Both the position numbers and the translations under genes were made by a program. This document shows positions 1 to 6,980 of a DNA stretch of 9,710 nucleotides, piece by piece. Each line of letters starts with the position of its first letter. Position 1 is the first letter of the stretch. This stretch comes from Treponema sp. (lineage in GTDB: Bacteria; Spirochaetota; Spirochaetia; Treponematales; Breznakiellaceae). The stretch is taken from positions 1 to 9,710 of the forward strand of contig JAISND010000040.1 of the NCBI GenBank assembly GCA_031276615.1, read 5' to 3'. The notes under the pieces were generated by a model. The model ran no database searches and was not told the origin of the DNA. It saw only the letters and a list, made by a program, of their open reading frames with translations.

Positions 1-2
1 GG

Positions 3-155
3 AATCCGGAAAGAGGGAGAGTCTTGAGACCTTTTCCGGACACTGCTGTTAGCAGGGACAGCGCATATAAACGTGATACCACGGCGCGCGGTACTTTCCG
101 CCGTCACATGCGCCCGCCCGGGATCGTGCCTGACAAACTCGAGCCTATGGTATAA
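3..155 (+). other. Upstream non-coding region with an open but unconvincing frame
   Basis: Frame 3 is open from the left edge to a TAA at 153-155. The roughly 50 residues are rich in Arg and Pro, with no recognisable motif. The frame could be the last part of a gene entering from the left, or chance openness in GC-rich DNA. The stretch also holds the -35 region of the next operon's promoter and two hairpin-forming repeats, which favours a non-coding reading. The other two forward frames stop early, at 25-27 and 50-52. Confidence 0.2.
5..40. repeat. Inverted repeat TCCGGAAA / TTTCCGGA
   Basis: A perfect 8-bp inverted repeat lies at 5-12 and 33-40. Inside it, GTC (21-23) can pair with GAC (28-30). 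No T-run follows on either strand, so it is not a canonical intrinsic terminator. It could be a protein-binding palindrome or the 3' stem of an upstream transcript. Just downstream, CTGCT (43-47) and AGCAG (51-55) form a second small perfect stem with a 3-nt loop. Confidence 0.35.
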
Positions 156-158
156 AAT
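130..158 (+). promoter_or_regulatory. Sigma70-like promoter for the reductase-metal importer operon
   Basis: The -35 hexamer CTGACA (130-135) matches TTGACA at 5 of 6 positions. The -10 hexamer TAAAAT (153-158) matches TATAAT at 5 of 6, with an ideal 17-bp spacer. Transcription would start near 165, giving a leader of about 68 nt before the ATG at 233. It is the only good promoter seen ahead of the four rightward genes. No Fur, Zur or TroR operator could be identified with confidence. Confidence 0.6.
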
Positions 159-164
159 GAAGGT

Positions 165-232
165 TCCTCCAAAGATTTCGGTTTTTGGAAACGGCTTCGG
201 TTGCAGTTTTCCTGCCCCATAAAAGGAAGGCC
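165..232 (+). promoter_or_regulatory. 5' leader with competing hairpins and Shine-Dalgarno
   Basis: Positions 168-175 can pair with 182-189 (8 bp including one G.U) around the loop TTTCGG. GGAAA at 187-191 can instead pair with TTTCC at 208-212, which is incompatible with the first stem. GCAG (203-206) and CTGC (212-215) form another alternative. The sequence TTCCT occurs at 209-213, and also at 164-168 across the predicted start site. It is complementary to AGGAA (224-228) inside the Shine-Dalgarno sequence AAGGAAGG (223-230). This could be a translational control element, but short complementarities arise easily by chance and no known riboswitch class was recognised. Confidence 0.3.
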
Positions 233-1429
233 ATGCGGTACAGGGTTGACAAAAAAACAGGCAATAAACTTTCGGTTCTGGGCTTCGGCTGCATGCGTTT
301 CCCCCGGACATTCGGTGCCATTGACCTGCGGAAAACCGGGGAACTGATTGTGCGTTCCGTGGAGGGAGGCCTGAACTACTTTGACACGGCCTGGATGTAT
401 CCGGGAAGCGAGGATGCCCTGGGTACGATATTCGAAGAGAACAGGCTGAGGGAAAAGGTTTACATCGCAACCAAGCTGCCCCTGGTCGTGCTTAAGGGCC
501 CGGCCGATTTTGACAGATACTTTGACAGGGAACTGGAACGGCTGCGTACCGATCACGTCGATTATTACCTTATGCACATGATCACCGATCTGGATCAATG
601 GCGGAAACTCAAGGGCTGGGGGATAGAGTCCTGGATCGCCGAAAAAAAGAAGAGCGGCCGGATAAGGCAGATCGGTTTTTCCTTCCACGGCAGCCGGGAT
701 GAATTTCTCAAAGTTGTCGATGACTACGACTGGGAGCTTGCCCAGATACAGTACAATTATTCGGATGAAAATTTTCAGGCCGGCGTAACGGGACTGCGCA
801 GGGCGGCGGAAAAAATGCCGGTGGTGATCATGGAACCGCTGCTGGGCGGAAAACTGGCCAGGGGCCTTCCGGCGGAGGCCCTGCGGATTTTCAGGGAGGC
901 AGACCCCGGCCTTTCACCCGCCGGCTGGGGACTTGACTGGGTGTGGAATCAGCCGGAGCCGGCGGTGGTGCTTTCCGGCATGAGCGACATGGCCCAGCTT
1001 GAGGAGAATCTGAAACTCGCCGGCGCGGCGCGGCCGGGCATGTTAGGCGAAAAGGAGCTTGACGTTTACAGACGGGTCCTTGAGGTGGTGAACCGCGCCT
1101 GCAGGGTCCGCTGCACCGGCTGCAATTACTGCATGCCCTGTCCGCGGGGCGTCAACATCCCCGGCTGTTTTGCCGCCTACAACGCCTCCTACGCCATCGG
1201 CTTTGTGGCGGGCATGCAGCAGTTTGTTACCAGTACGGCCCTCGTCTCGGAGCGCTCGGCGGGTCCCGGCCTCTGCGTCAAATGCGGCAAGTGCGAATCC
1301 CGCTGCCCCCAGAACCTGCCGATCATCAAATCCCTGGAACAGGTGCGCGGGCGCATGGAGCCCTTCTGGCTGAAAGCCATCGGCGCAGCGGCGCGCGCCT
1401 TTCTGGGGAAGAAGCGGGTGGAGGGCTGA
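233..1429 (+). CDS. Aldo/keto reductase with C-terminal [4Fe-4S] ferredoxin-like domain (COG1453 type)
   Basis: A 398-residue cytoplasmic oxidoreductase. The N-terminal ~280 residues form an aldo/keto reductase barrel with the usual catalytic tetrad: Asp51 and Tyr56 (FDTAWMY), Lys81 (ATKLP) and His115 (YLMHM). The C-terminal part carries two cysteine clusters, Cys290/294/297/300/303 (CRVRCTGCNYCMPC) and Cys348/351/354/358 (CVKCGKCESRCP). These are typical of iron-sulfur domains and of the COG1453 predicted oxidoreductases, whose substrates are mostly unknown. The ATG at 233 was chosen because AAGGAAGG (223-230) lies just before it. An in-frame TTG at 185 has no ribosome site, and its extra 16 residues lie before the normal family start (MRYRVDKKTG). 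The stop is only 3 nt before the next gene, so it is the first gene of the metal-importer operon. The family assignment is firm; the substrate is unknown. Confidence 0.9.
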   Translation: MRYRVDKKTGNKLSVLGFGCMRFPRTFGAIDLRKTGELIVRSVEGGLNYFDTAWMYPGSEDALGTIFEENRLREKVYIATKLPLVVLKGPADFDRYFDRELERLRTDHVDYYLMHMITDLDQWRKLKGWGIESWIAEKKKSGRIRQIGFSFHGSRDEFLKVVDDYDWELAQIQYNYSDENFQAGVTGLRRAAEKMPVVIMEPLLGGKLARGLPAEALRIFREADPGLSPAGWGLDWVWNQPEPAVVLSGMSDMAQLEENLKLAGAARPGMLGEKELDVYRRVLEVVNRACRVRCTGCNYCMPCPRGVNIPGCFAAYNASYAIGFVAGMQQFVTSTALVSERSAGPGLCVKCGKCESRCPQNLPIIKSLEQVRGRMEPFWLKAIGAAARAFLGKKRVEG

Positions 1430-1432
1430 GCC

Positions 1433-2488
1433 TTGTTCCGCGGCCGTGGATTTTTTTGTCCGCCCGTGAAAGGGGCCGCGCGCTCCGGCCCTTTCGCGCG
1501 GCGGCGCGGCAAGCAGCCGGCGGGCCGCGCTGCGGCGCTGGCGGGAATCCTCGTCCTTGCCGCGGGCTGCGTCCCGAAAACCGGGGCAGCCGGCCCGCGC
1601 GCCGCCGCTCCGGGCGGAGCGGCCGCCGGAGATTCCGCTGTTGCGGCTGACGCCGCTCCGGGCATAGAATCCGCCCCGGGGCGGCCCCTTCTCGCCCTGA
1701 GCATTCTGCCCCAGGCCTGGTTCGCGGATAGGATCTCCGGCGGAGCGGCGCGGACCATGGTCCTTGTGGGGCCGGGTCAAAACCCGCACAGTTACGAGCC
1801 GGGCCCGAAGCAGATGGGCGATCTGGCGGAAGCCGGCGCGTGGATTCTTTCCGGTACGGAATTTGAAATAAGCCTGCGGCCGAAGATCGAATCCCTCTTT
1901 CCGAAACTCCTTGTCGTTGACGGTACGGAAGGCGTCGTGTTCAGGAATATTGAGGAGTCCGGGGACGGCGCTGCCGGACACGGCGCGGATTCCTCTGCCC
2001 CTGAAACAGACCGCCATACCTGGCTTGGTTCCACGCCGGCAAAAATTCTCGCGGCCCATATCAGGGACGCCCTTTCCGCGCTGGACCCCGCCGGAGCCGG
2101 GCGGTACAAAAAAAACCATGACGCCCTTGTGCGGGAGATCGACGATGAGTTTGCCGCGCTTAAAACGGAGCTTGCCCCGCTCCGGGGCAGGAGCGTTTTC
2201 GTGTACCACCCCGGCTTTGGTTATTTTCTTGACGAGTTCGGCCTCCGCCAGGAAGCGGTGGAAACCGGCGGCAAGGAACCGGGGCCGCGGGCACTGAGCC
2301 GGCTGATCGACAGGGCGAAGCGGGAACGCGCGGCGGCGATTTTTGTGCAGGCCCAGTTTCCCGCCGCTTCCGCGAAAACCGTGGCCCTGGCTGCCGGGGC
2401 GGAACTTGTCAGCCTTGATCCCCTGTCCCCCGGCTGGCTTGCGAATATTCGCCTCATGGGCGGGGCTTTGAAGAAGGCCCTGCGATGA
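1433..2488 (+). CDS. znuA: Zn/Mn ABC transporter substrate-binding lipoprotein (ZnuA/TroA family)
   Basis: A 351-residue cluster A-I metal-binding protein that captures Zn2+ or Mn2+ outside the inner membrane and passes it to the permease. A hydrophobic segment ending in LAAGC puts the lipobox cysteine at residue 46, so it is a lipoprotein. A low-complexity Ala/Gly/Pro linker (about 47-85) follows. The family's metal ligands are visible: His119 (NPHSYEP), His195 (DRHTWLG), His259 (VYHPGFG) and Asp329 (SLDPLS), the three-His-plus-Asp pattern known from TroA. The loop between His119 and His195 is not strongly His-rich, unlike many zinc-specific ZnuA proteins, so Mn or mixed specificity is possible. 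The TTG start at 1433 is supported by GGAGGG at 1420-1425 with 7-nt spacing. A GTG at 1466 (residue 12) is a weaker alternative and would give a shorter n-region. The gene overlaps the ATPase gene by 4 nt (ATGA). Confidence 0.88.
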   Translation: MFRGRGFFCPPVKGAARSGPFARRRGKQPAGRAAALAGILVLAAGCVPKTGAAGPRAAAPGGAAAGDSAVAADAAPGIESAPGRPLLALSILPQAWFADRISGGAARTMVLVGPGQNPHSYEPGPKQMGDLAEAGAWILSGTEFEISLRPKIESLFPKLLVVDGTEGVVFRNIEESGDGAAGHGADSSAPETDRHTWLGSTPAKILAAHIRDALSALDPAGAGRYKKNHDALVREIDDEFAALKTELAPLRGRSVFVYHPGFGYFLDEFGLRQEAVETGGKEPGPRALSRLIDRAKRERAAAIFVQAQFPAASAKTVALAAGAELVSLDPLSPGWLANIRLMGGALKKALR

Positions 2489-3393
2489 ACGCCATACATC
2501 CGGTAGAACGGGAAATCGCCGTGCGTTTCGACTCGGTGTCCTTTTCCTACGGCGAGATGAAGGTGCTGGAAAAGGTTTCCTTCCACATACACCGCGGGGA
2601 ATTTATCGCGCTGGTCGGATCCAACGGTTCCGGAAAGACCACGATCCTGAAACTCCTCCTTGGCCTGGAACAGCCTTCCGCCGGAAAGATCGAATTGTTC
2701 GGCGTACCGAACACCCGCGGGGCCGCCGGCCTTCACGGAAGAGCTTTTCCGCCGGGCGGCGCGGACCTCCGCGGCCGGATTGGCTACGTGCCCCAGCAGC
2801 CCCCGGCGGATCAGTCTTTTCCCATTGTGGTACGGGATGTCGTGCGCATGGGCCGGCTGCGCCCCCTGCGGGGATACGCCGCGGACGCGGCCGCCGCGGC
2901 AGGGGAGGCCCTGGAACAGGCCGGTATTGCGGATCTGGCGAATCGTTCCTACCGCGCCCTTTCCGGCGGCCAGCGGCGGCGGGTTTTGATCGCCCGGGCC
3001 CTTGCCGCAGGACCCGAGATCCTTATCCTTGATGAACCCACCGCCAACATGGACAGCGAAAGCGAGGCGCGCCTTTTTGAAACCCTGGGCAGGCTGAAAG
3101 CCGCCGGAACGGGCATGCCGTCCGACGCCGCCGGCCGCGCCGCCAGGCCAGACCGCGCCGCCCCGCCGCAGCGGGGGATCACCATCCTCATCGTTACCCA
3201 TGACATTGATTTTGTCTCGGCCCTGACCGACCGTGTTCTCTGCCTGGGGGATGACGCGGAGCACCCTTACGGCATTGTGCAGCACCGGACAGCGGCGGCT
3301 GAAGGAAGGGAAGATTGCCATCACGCGGCCGCTTCGCGGAGTGTCCGGGTGCTGCACGGAAAGAATATCCCGGCGGATGACTGCTATGAGTGA
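2485..3393 (+). CDS. znuC: Zn/Mn ABC transporter ATP-binding protein (ZnuC/TroB family)
   Basis: A 302-residue ATPase that powers metal import through the adjacent permease. All ABC motifs are intact: Walker A GSNGSGKT (45-52), Q-loop at Gln104-105 (YVPQQ), signature LSGGQ (159-163), Walker B ILILDEP (179-185) with a D-loop Asp190, and the switch His239 (VTHD). It is about 50 residues longer than typical ZnuC proteins. Extra sequence lies at about 76-97, between the beta sheet and Q-loop. There is also a Pro/Ala/Arg-rich insert at about 206-230 between the D-loop and H-loop, and a C-terminal tail (about 259-302) with His260, His267, His279, His280, His291, Cys278 and Cys300. The ATG start overlaps the binding-protein stop (ATGA), and the 3' end overlaps the permease start by 8 nt, as expected for translationally coupled subunits. 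Family certain; metal specificity follows the operon context. Confidence 0.92.
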   Translation: MNAIHPVEREIAVRFDSVSFSYGEMKVLEKVSFHIHRGEFIALVGSNGSGKTTILKLLLGLEQPSAGKIELFGVPNTRGAAGLHGRAFPPGGADLRGRIGYVPQQPPADQSFPIVVRDVVRMGRLRPLRGYAADAAAAAGEALEQAGIADLANRSYRALSGGQRRRVLIARALAAGPEILILDEPTANMDSESEARLFETLGRLKAAGTGMPSDAAGRAARPDRAAPPQRGITILIVTHDIDFVSALTDRVLCLGDDAEHPYGIVQHRTAAAEGREDCHHAAASRSVRVLHGKNIPADDCYE

Positions 3394-4231
3394 TTTTTTC
3401 GCCGCCCTGCTTAACCCCGATTTTCCGTTTGTCAGAAACGCCCTCTTCGCGGGGCTTCTTTCCTCGGTGCTTTTTGGAACCATCGGTTCCGTGGTGACCG
3501 TCAGGCGCATCGCGAGTCTTGCCGGCGCCGTATCCCACGCGGTGCTTGGCGGCATCGGAATTGCCCTCTATGTTTCGGCCGCGGGAATCCTTCCCGGTTT
3601 TCCGCCAATCGCGGGCGCGCTGGTTTTCGCGTTTCTCGCGGCCCTTGCCATCGGCGCGGTTTCGCTTAAGGCAAAACAGCGGGAAGATACGGTGATCAAC
3701 GCCATCTGGGCGCTGGGCATGAGCCTGGGCGTTCTGTTCATGGCGAAAACGCCGGGCTATACCGATCCTTCGGTGTACCTTTTCGGCAATATCCTTCTCA
3801 TTTCCGGCCGCGATCTGCTGTTCCTCGCGATTCTCGATATTGTCGTGCTCTTCCTGACATGGCGTTTCTATCCCCAGATAGAAGCGTCTTCCTTTGACGG
3901 GGAATTCGCCAGGGTCAGGGGGGTTCCGGTTGACGCTGTTTTTCTGGCCCTTCTCGTGGTCTGCGCGGCCGCCATCGTGCTGCTCCAGACCTTTGTGGGC
4001 ATAGTCATGGTCATCGCCATGCTCACGCTGCCCGCCGGAACTTCCTCGGCCTTTGCCAAAAGCCTCGGCGGCATGATGCTTTTAAGCTCCGTATTCTCCG
4101 CCCTCTTCTCGATCTGCGGCCTTGCCGCGGGCTGGGCCTTTGATCTCCCCGTCGGCGCCGTTACGGTAATCATTGCGGGCATTGTGTTTCTGGGAACTTC
4201 CGCGGTGAAGGCATTGGCGGGGAAGAAATAA
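3386..4231 (+). CDS. znuB: Zn/Mn ABC transporter permease (ZnuB/TroC family, ABC-3)
   Basis: A 281-residue inner-membrane permease forming the metal channel, with about eight hydrophobic segments (near 17-38, 54-70, 75-95, 105-120, 144-160, 183-201, 203-217 and 230-270). Family landmarks are SLAGAVSHAVLGGIG (44-58), which holds the conserved region around His51, then DTVINAIWALGMSLG (101-115) and the late MLTLPAGTS segment (212-220). The ATG at 3386 lies inside the end of the ATPase gene, with GGCGGA (3372-3377) 8 nt upstream. The in-frame opening further left, to 3233, is out of frame with the ATPase and does not look like permease. An ATG at 3377, adding three residues, cannot be excluded. 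The protein ends at a normal family C-terminus, and this is the last gene of the rightward operon. Confidence 0.92.
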   Translation: MSDFFAALLNPDFPFVRNALFAGLLSSVLFGTIGSVVTVRRIASLAGAVSHAVLGGIGIALYVSAAGILPGFPPIAGALVFAFLAALAIGAVSLKAKQREDTVINAIWALGMSLGVLFMAKTPGYTDPSVYLFGNILLISGRDLLFLAILDIVVLFLTWRFYPQIEASSFDGEFARVRGVPVDAVFLALLVVCAAAIVLLQTFVGIVMVIAMLTLPAGTSSAFAKSLGGMMLLSSVFSALFSICGLAAGWAFDLPVGAVTVIIAGIVFLGTSAVKALAGKK

Positions 4232-4232
4232 C

Positions 4233-4252
4233 TGGCCGGTTCTTCGCCGGCT
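4233..4252. terminator. Possible hairpin terminator between convergent genes
   Basis: GCCGG (4235-4239) and CCGGC (4247-4251) form a GC-rich stem around a 7-nt loop, extendable by G.U pairs. It starts two bases after the permease stop, in the 37-bp gap before the converging efflux gene's stop. No clear T-tract follows on either strand, so it is at best a weak or factor-assisted terminator. Confidence 0.3.
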
Positions 4253-4268
4253 CCGGGCGTAACAGGGA

Positions 4269-5663
4269 TCAGTCCCCAATTACCCGCTGTTCCCGCCATT
4301 TGCCCCCAAGCCACCTGCGCAGATAAAAAGCGCCCCGGAAGATAAAATCACCGCCCATCGCAAGCCACACGCCCAGGGGGCCCATGTCAAGGAAATAGGT
4401 CAGGATATAGGCGGCGCTTACCCGCACGATCCACATGGACAGGCTCGCGACGATCATCACGTAACGGGCGTCCCCCGCGGCCCGGAGCGCGTTTGGCAGG
4501 GCAAAGCTCAGCGGCCAGGCGACGGCCATGGATATGCAGTGGATACGGAGAAAGCTTACCGCCAGCCCGTGGGCTTCGGGACTCAGGCTGAAAAGGCTTA
4601 TCAGCCATTCCATAAAAATATAAATAAAGGCGCCTATTCCCGCGAGATTCACATAGGTAAGCTTTATGATCTTTGCCGTTTGTTTTTTCGCGCCCTCATA
4701 ATCGCCGGCGCCGACACACTGGCCCACGATGGTAAGGAGGGCCATGCCGTATGCCATGCCGGGCATGAAGGAGAAGGAATTGATCACCGAGGCTATGGCG
4801 TTCCCCGCAATGGCGGCCGTGCCGAAACCGGTAAAAATCCGCTGGGTCAGGAGTCTGCCGATCTGAAACATGGAACTTTCAAGACCGCTGGGGATGCCCA
4901 CATTCAGTATATTGCGGATCATGGGACGGTTGAGGCGGATCCTGAACAGTCCCGTGATTACCAGGGGCCCCCGCTTGTTGACAACCAGGAGAACCGTCAG
5001 TATCAGCGCCGCCGCGATCCGGCTTAAAAGAGTCGACAGCGCGGCCCCGGCGACTCCGATGTGAAGGATAAAAATAAAAAAAGCGTTGCCCCCGATGTTC
5101 ATAACATTCACCATCAGGGCTATCAGCATGGGGACGCGGCTGTTGCCCGAGGCGCGGAAAATGGCCGCGTCGGCGTTGTAGACCGCCAGAAAAGGATAGG
5201 ATACGGCGGTAATGAGAAAATAGATCGCCGCGGCGTCCATTACCTCGGCTTCGACCCTGCCGTAGATCAGGCTTATTATGCCGCGCCGCAGAAAAACCGC
5301 CGCCGCCAGAATGAAAACGGATACCAGGGTGACAACGTAAATAAGCTGCTTCGACGCGGTTCCTGCGTTTTTTGAATCCCGGCGGCCTACGTACTGGCTC
5401 GTAACCACCGCGCCTCCGGTACACAGGGCGGTAAGGGCGATGATAAGCAGGTTGTTTATATTGTCGATAATGTTCACGCCGGAAACGGCGAATTCCCCGA
5501 CGAAACTTACCATCATGGTATCCGCGGCGCCCATGGTTACCGCGAGAATCTGTTCGATGACAAGAGGCCAGAGCAGGCGGAACAGGGCGCGGTTGGTCCA
5601 CTGTCCCGTCATTGCCGGCGCGGGCCGGATTTGGGACACCCCTGTGTGGTCCCGCGGAGACAT
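4269..5663 (-). CDS. MATE-family multidrug/toxin efflux protein
   Basis: A 464-residue integral membrane protein with about 12 hydrophobic helices, the normal length and layout of MATE exporters. These expel cationic or organic compounds using a Na+ or H+ gradient. Family-like segments include ADTMMVSFVG (47-56), GGAVVTSQYVGRRD (83-96), RASGNSRVP (170-178), GIPSGLESSMFQIG (256-269), a helix leading to VGQCVGAGDYEGAKK (313-327), and LRAAGDARY (393-401). The two halves show the pseudo-twofold arrangement usual for MATE. The ATG at 5663 shares one base with the upstream aspS stop (TGATG), with GGTGG a few bases before it, so coupled translation is likely. A second ATG at residue 18 (5612) sits closer to the first helix but has no ribosome site. 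Substrate and coupling ion cannot be read from sequence. Confidence 0.9.
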   Translation of the reverse strand: MSPRDHTGVSQIRPAPAMTGQWTNRALFRLLWPLVIEQILAVTMGAADTMMVSFVGEFAVSGVNIIDNINNLLIIALTALCTGGAVVTSQYVGRRDSKNAGTASKQLIYVVTLVSVFILAAAVFLRRGIISLIYGRVEAEVMDAAAIYFLITAVSYPFLAVYNADAAIFRASGNSRVPMLIALMVNVMNIGGNAFFIFILHIGVAGAALSTLLSRIAAALILTVLLVVNKRGPLVITGLFRIRLNRPMIRNILNVGIPSGLESSMFQIGRLLTQRIFTGFGTAAIAGNAIASVINSFSFMPGMAYGMALLTIVGQCVGAGDYEGAKKQTAKIIKLTYVNLAGIGAFIYIFMEWLISLFSLSPEAHGLAVSFLRIHCISMAVAWPLSFALPNALRAAGDARYVMIVASLSMWIVRVSAAYILTYFLDMGPLGVWLAMGGDFIFRGAFYLRRWLGGKWREQRVIGD

Positions 5664-6979
5664 CAGGGCGCCACCCGCTTTCTGTCCCTGGGGAAGAGGC
5701 TCGCTTCCTTGACATTCGCGAGTCCGAGGATTCGCGCGGTCAGCCGCTCAAGGCCGATGGCGAAGCCGCCGTGCGGCGGGCAGCCGTACTGGAGCAGGGC
5801 CGCGTAGTTCCGCATGTTTTCCAGTTTAAGGCCGAAACGGGGCAGGGCATCGACAAAGGCCTCGTAACTGTGCTGGCGCCGGCCGCCGGTGCTTATCTCA
5901 AGGCCGCGGAACAGGGCGTCGAAACTCATGGTGCGGTTCGCGTCCGAGGGGTAGGTATAGAAAGGCCGGTAACGCCGGGGGAATTCATTGACAAACACCA
6001 GATCGCTTGCGTGTTCCTTTTTCGACCATTCGCAGAGGAAGCGTTCCGCCTCGGGGTTGAGGTCGAAGATTCGTCCGCCGCCCGCCCTGCCCGACAGCTC
6101 CGAGGCAAGTTTCACCGCCTCCTCGTAGCCGATAACGGGAGAAGCCGCCACCGCGTCCGCATCGGGCACGGAAGCGTTCCACCGCGCGAGATCGGCGCCG
6201 TTTCCGCGGTTGAGTTCCTCGAACACGTGACACAGAAGCCCCTTCTCCAGTTCCATGAGGTCCTTTTCGGATTCGATAAAACCCATCTCCACGTCCAGGG
6301 AAACGTACTCGTTAAGGTGCCGGGGGGTATCGTGCTTTTCCGCCCTGTAGGCGGGGGCCACCTCAAAGACCCGCTCCATGCCGCTTGCCACCATCACTTC
6401 CTTGTAAAACTGGGGCGACTGGGCAAGGCAGACCTTGCGGTCAAAATATTCAACCTCGAAAAGTTCCGTTCCCCCTTCGGTTCCTCCCCAGACCAGCTTG
6501 CTGGTTTTGATTTCCGTAAAATCCCGGGAACGGAGATACGCGGAAAAGGCTTCGACAATCGCCGCCTGCACATTGAAGATCGAGCGTATCTTCGGGCTGC
6601 GGAGGCTGAGGATACGGTTGTCGAGGATCGTCTCGAGGCCCAGCCGGGAAATATCGGCGTTGACCTGATAGGGAAGCTCCGGCGCGGCGCGGCCTGTCAC
6701 CTCAAGGGCACTAACCCGCAGCTCCACCCCTCCGGGGGCCTTTCCGTTCAGGGCGGGGACACCCCGGGCGCTGATTACCGATTCGAGAGTCAGCGCCGCG
6801 CCCGAGGAATCGACGGGTTTCTCGTTAAACACAAGCTGAAGGATGCCCGACCTGTCCCGGAGTACCACAAAGGTAATGCCCCCCATATCCCTGATACGGT
6901 GAACCCATCCGGAAACCTGTACCTCCGCGCCGGGGTTTTCCCCCGCGGCGGCGGCCACATCCCTTGCCAAGACACGCAT
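5663..6979 (-). CDS. aspS: Aspartyl-tRNA synthetase, archaeal type, probably non-discriminating (tRNA-Asp/tRNA-Asn)
   Basis: A 438-residue class IIb synthetase that charges tRNA with aspartate. Its length, and its lack of the bacterial GAD insertion, match the archaeal-type enzyme, not the ~590-residue bacterial AspRS. The N-terminal OB anticodon-binding domain contains GWVHRIRDMGG (24-34). The catalytic core shows GTEGGTELF (166-174), LAQSPQFYK (185-193), motif 2 with Arg212 and RHLNEYVSLDVEMGF (220-234), RPFYTYP (338-344) and motif 3 GLERL (409-413) ending in FPRDRKR. His27 and Pro82 match what I recall for non-discriminating archaeal-type AspRS; discriminating enzymes have Trp and Lys there. 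If so, it makes Asp-tRNA-Asn for GatCAB to amidate. Motif 1 has Ser160 in place of the usual Pro (EIKTSKL). The ATG at 6979 has an excellent GGAGGAGT (6981-6988) upstream. The stop overlaps the MATE start. Confidence 0.93.
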   Translation of the reverse strand: MRVLARDVAAAAGENPGAEVQVSGWVHRIRDMGGITFVVLRDRSGILQLVFNEKPVDSSGAALTLESVISARGVPALNGKAPGGVELRVSALEVTGRAAPELPYQVNADISRLGLETILDNRILSLRSPKIRSIFNVQAAIVEAFSAYLRSRDFTEIKTSKLVWGGTEGGTELFEVEYFDRKVCLAQSPQFYKEVMVASGMERVFEVAPAYRAEKHDTPRHLNEYVSLDVEMGFIESEKDLMELEKGLLCHVFEELNRGNGADLARWNASVPDADAVAASPVIGYEEAVKLASELSGRAGGGRIFDLNPEAERFLCEWSKKEHASDLVFVNEFPRRYRPFYTYPSDANRTMSFDALFRGLEISTGGRRQHSYEAFVDALPRFGLKLENMRNYAALLQYGCPPHGGFAIGLERLTARILGLANVKEASLFPRDRKRVAP

Positions 6980-6980
6980 A

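Noticed and set aside
185..232. Upstream TTG start adding 16 residues to the reductase
   Set aside because: It has no Shine-Dalgarno. The ATG at 233 has AAGGAAGG directly before it and matches the usual start of the family.
104..688. Leftward open frame over the leader and start of the reductase
   Set aside because: It is antisense to the reductase barrel and the promoter, with no family motif and no good ribosome site.
1043..2209. Long leftward open frame opposite the reductase and binding-protein genes
   Set aside because: It lies antisense to two genes with clear family motifs, is rich in Arg, Gly and Ala with no recognisable domain, and is explained by high GC at third positions.
3233..3385. 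In-frame upstream extension of the permease gene
   Set aside because: It overlaps the ATPase C-terminus in another frame, and its residues do not resemble permease sequence. The protein begins naturally at 3386.
2221..3555. Leftward open frame of about 440 codons opposite the ABC ATPase
   Set aside because: The sense strand has every ABC motif. The antisense translation is low-complexity and domain-free, and spans three genes.
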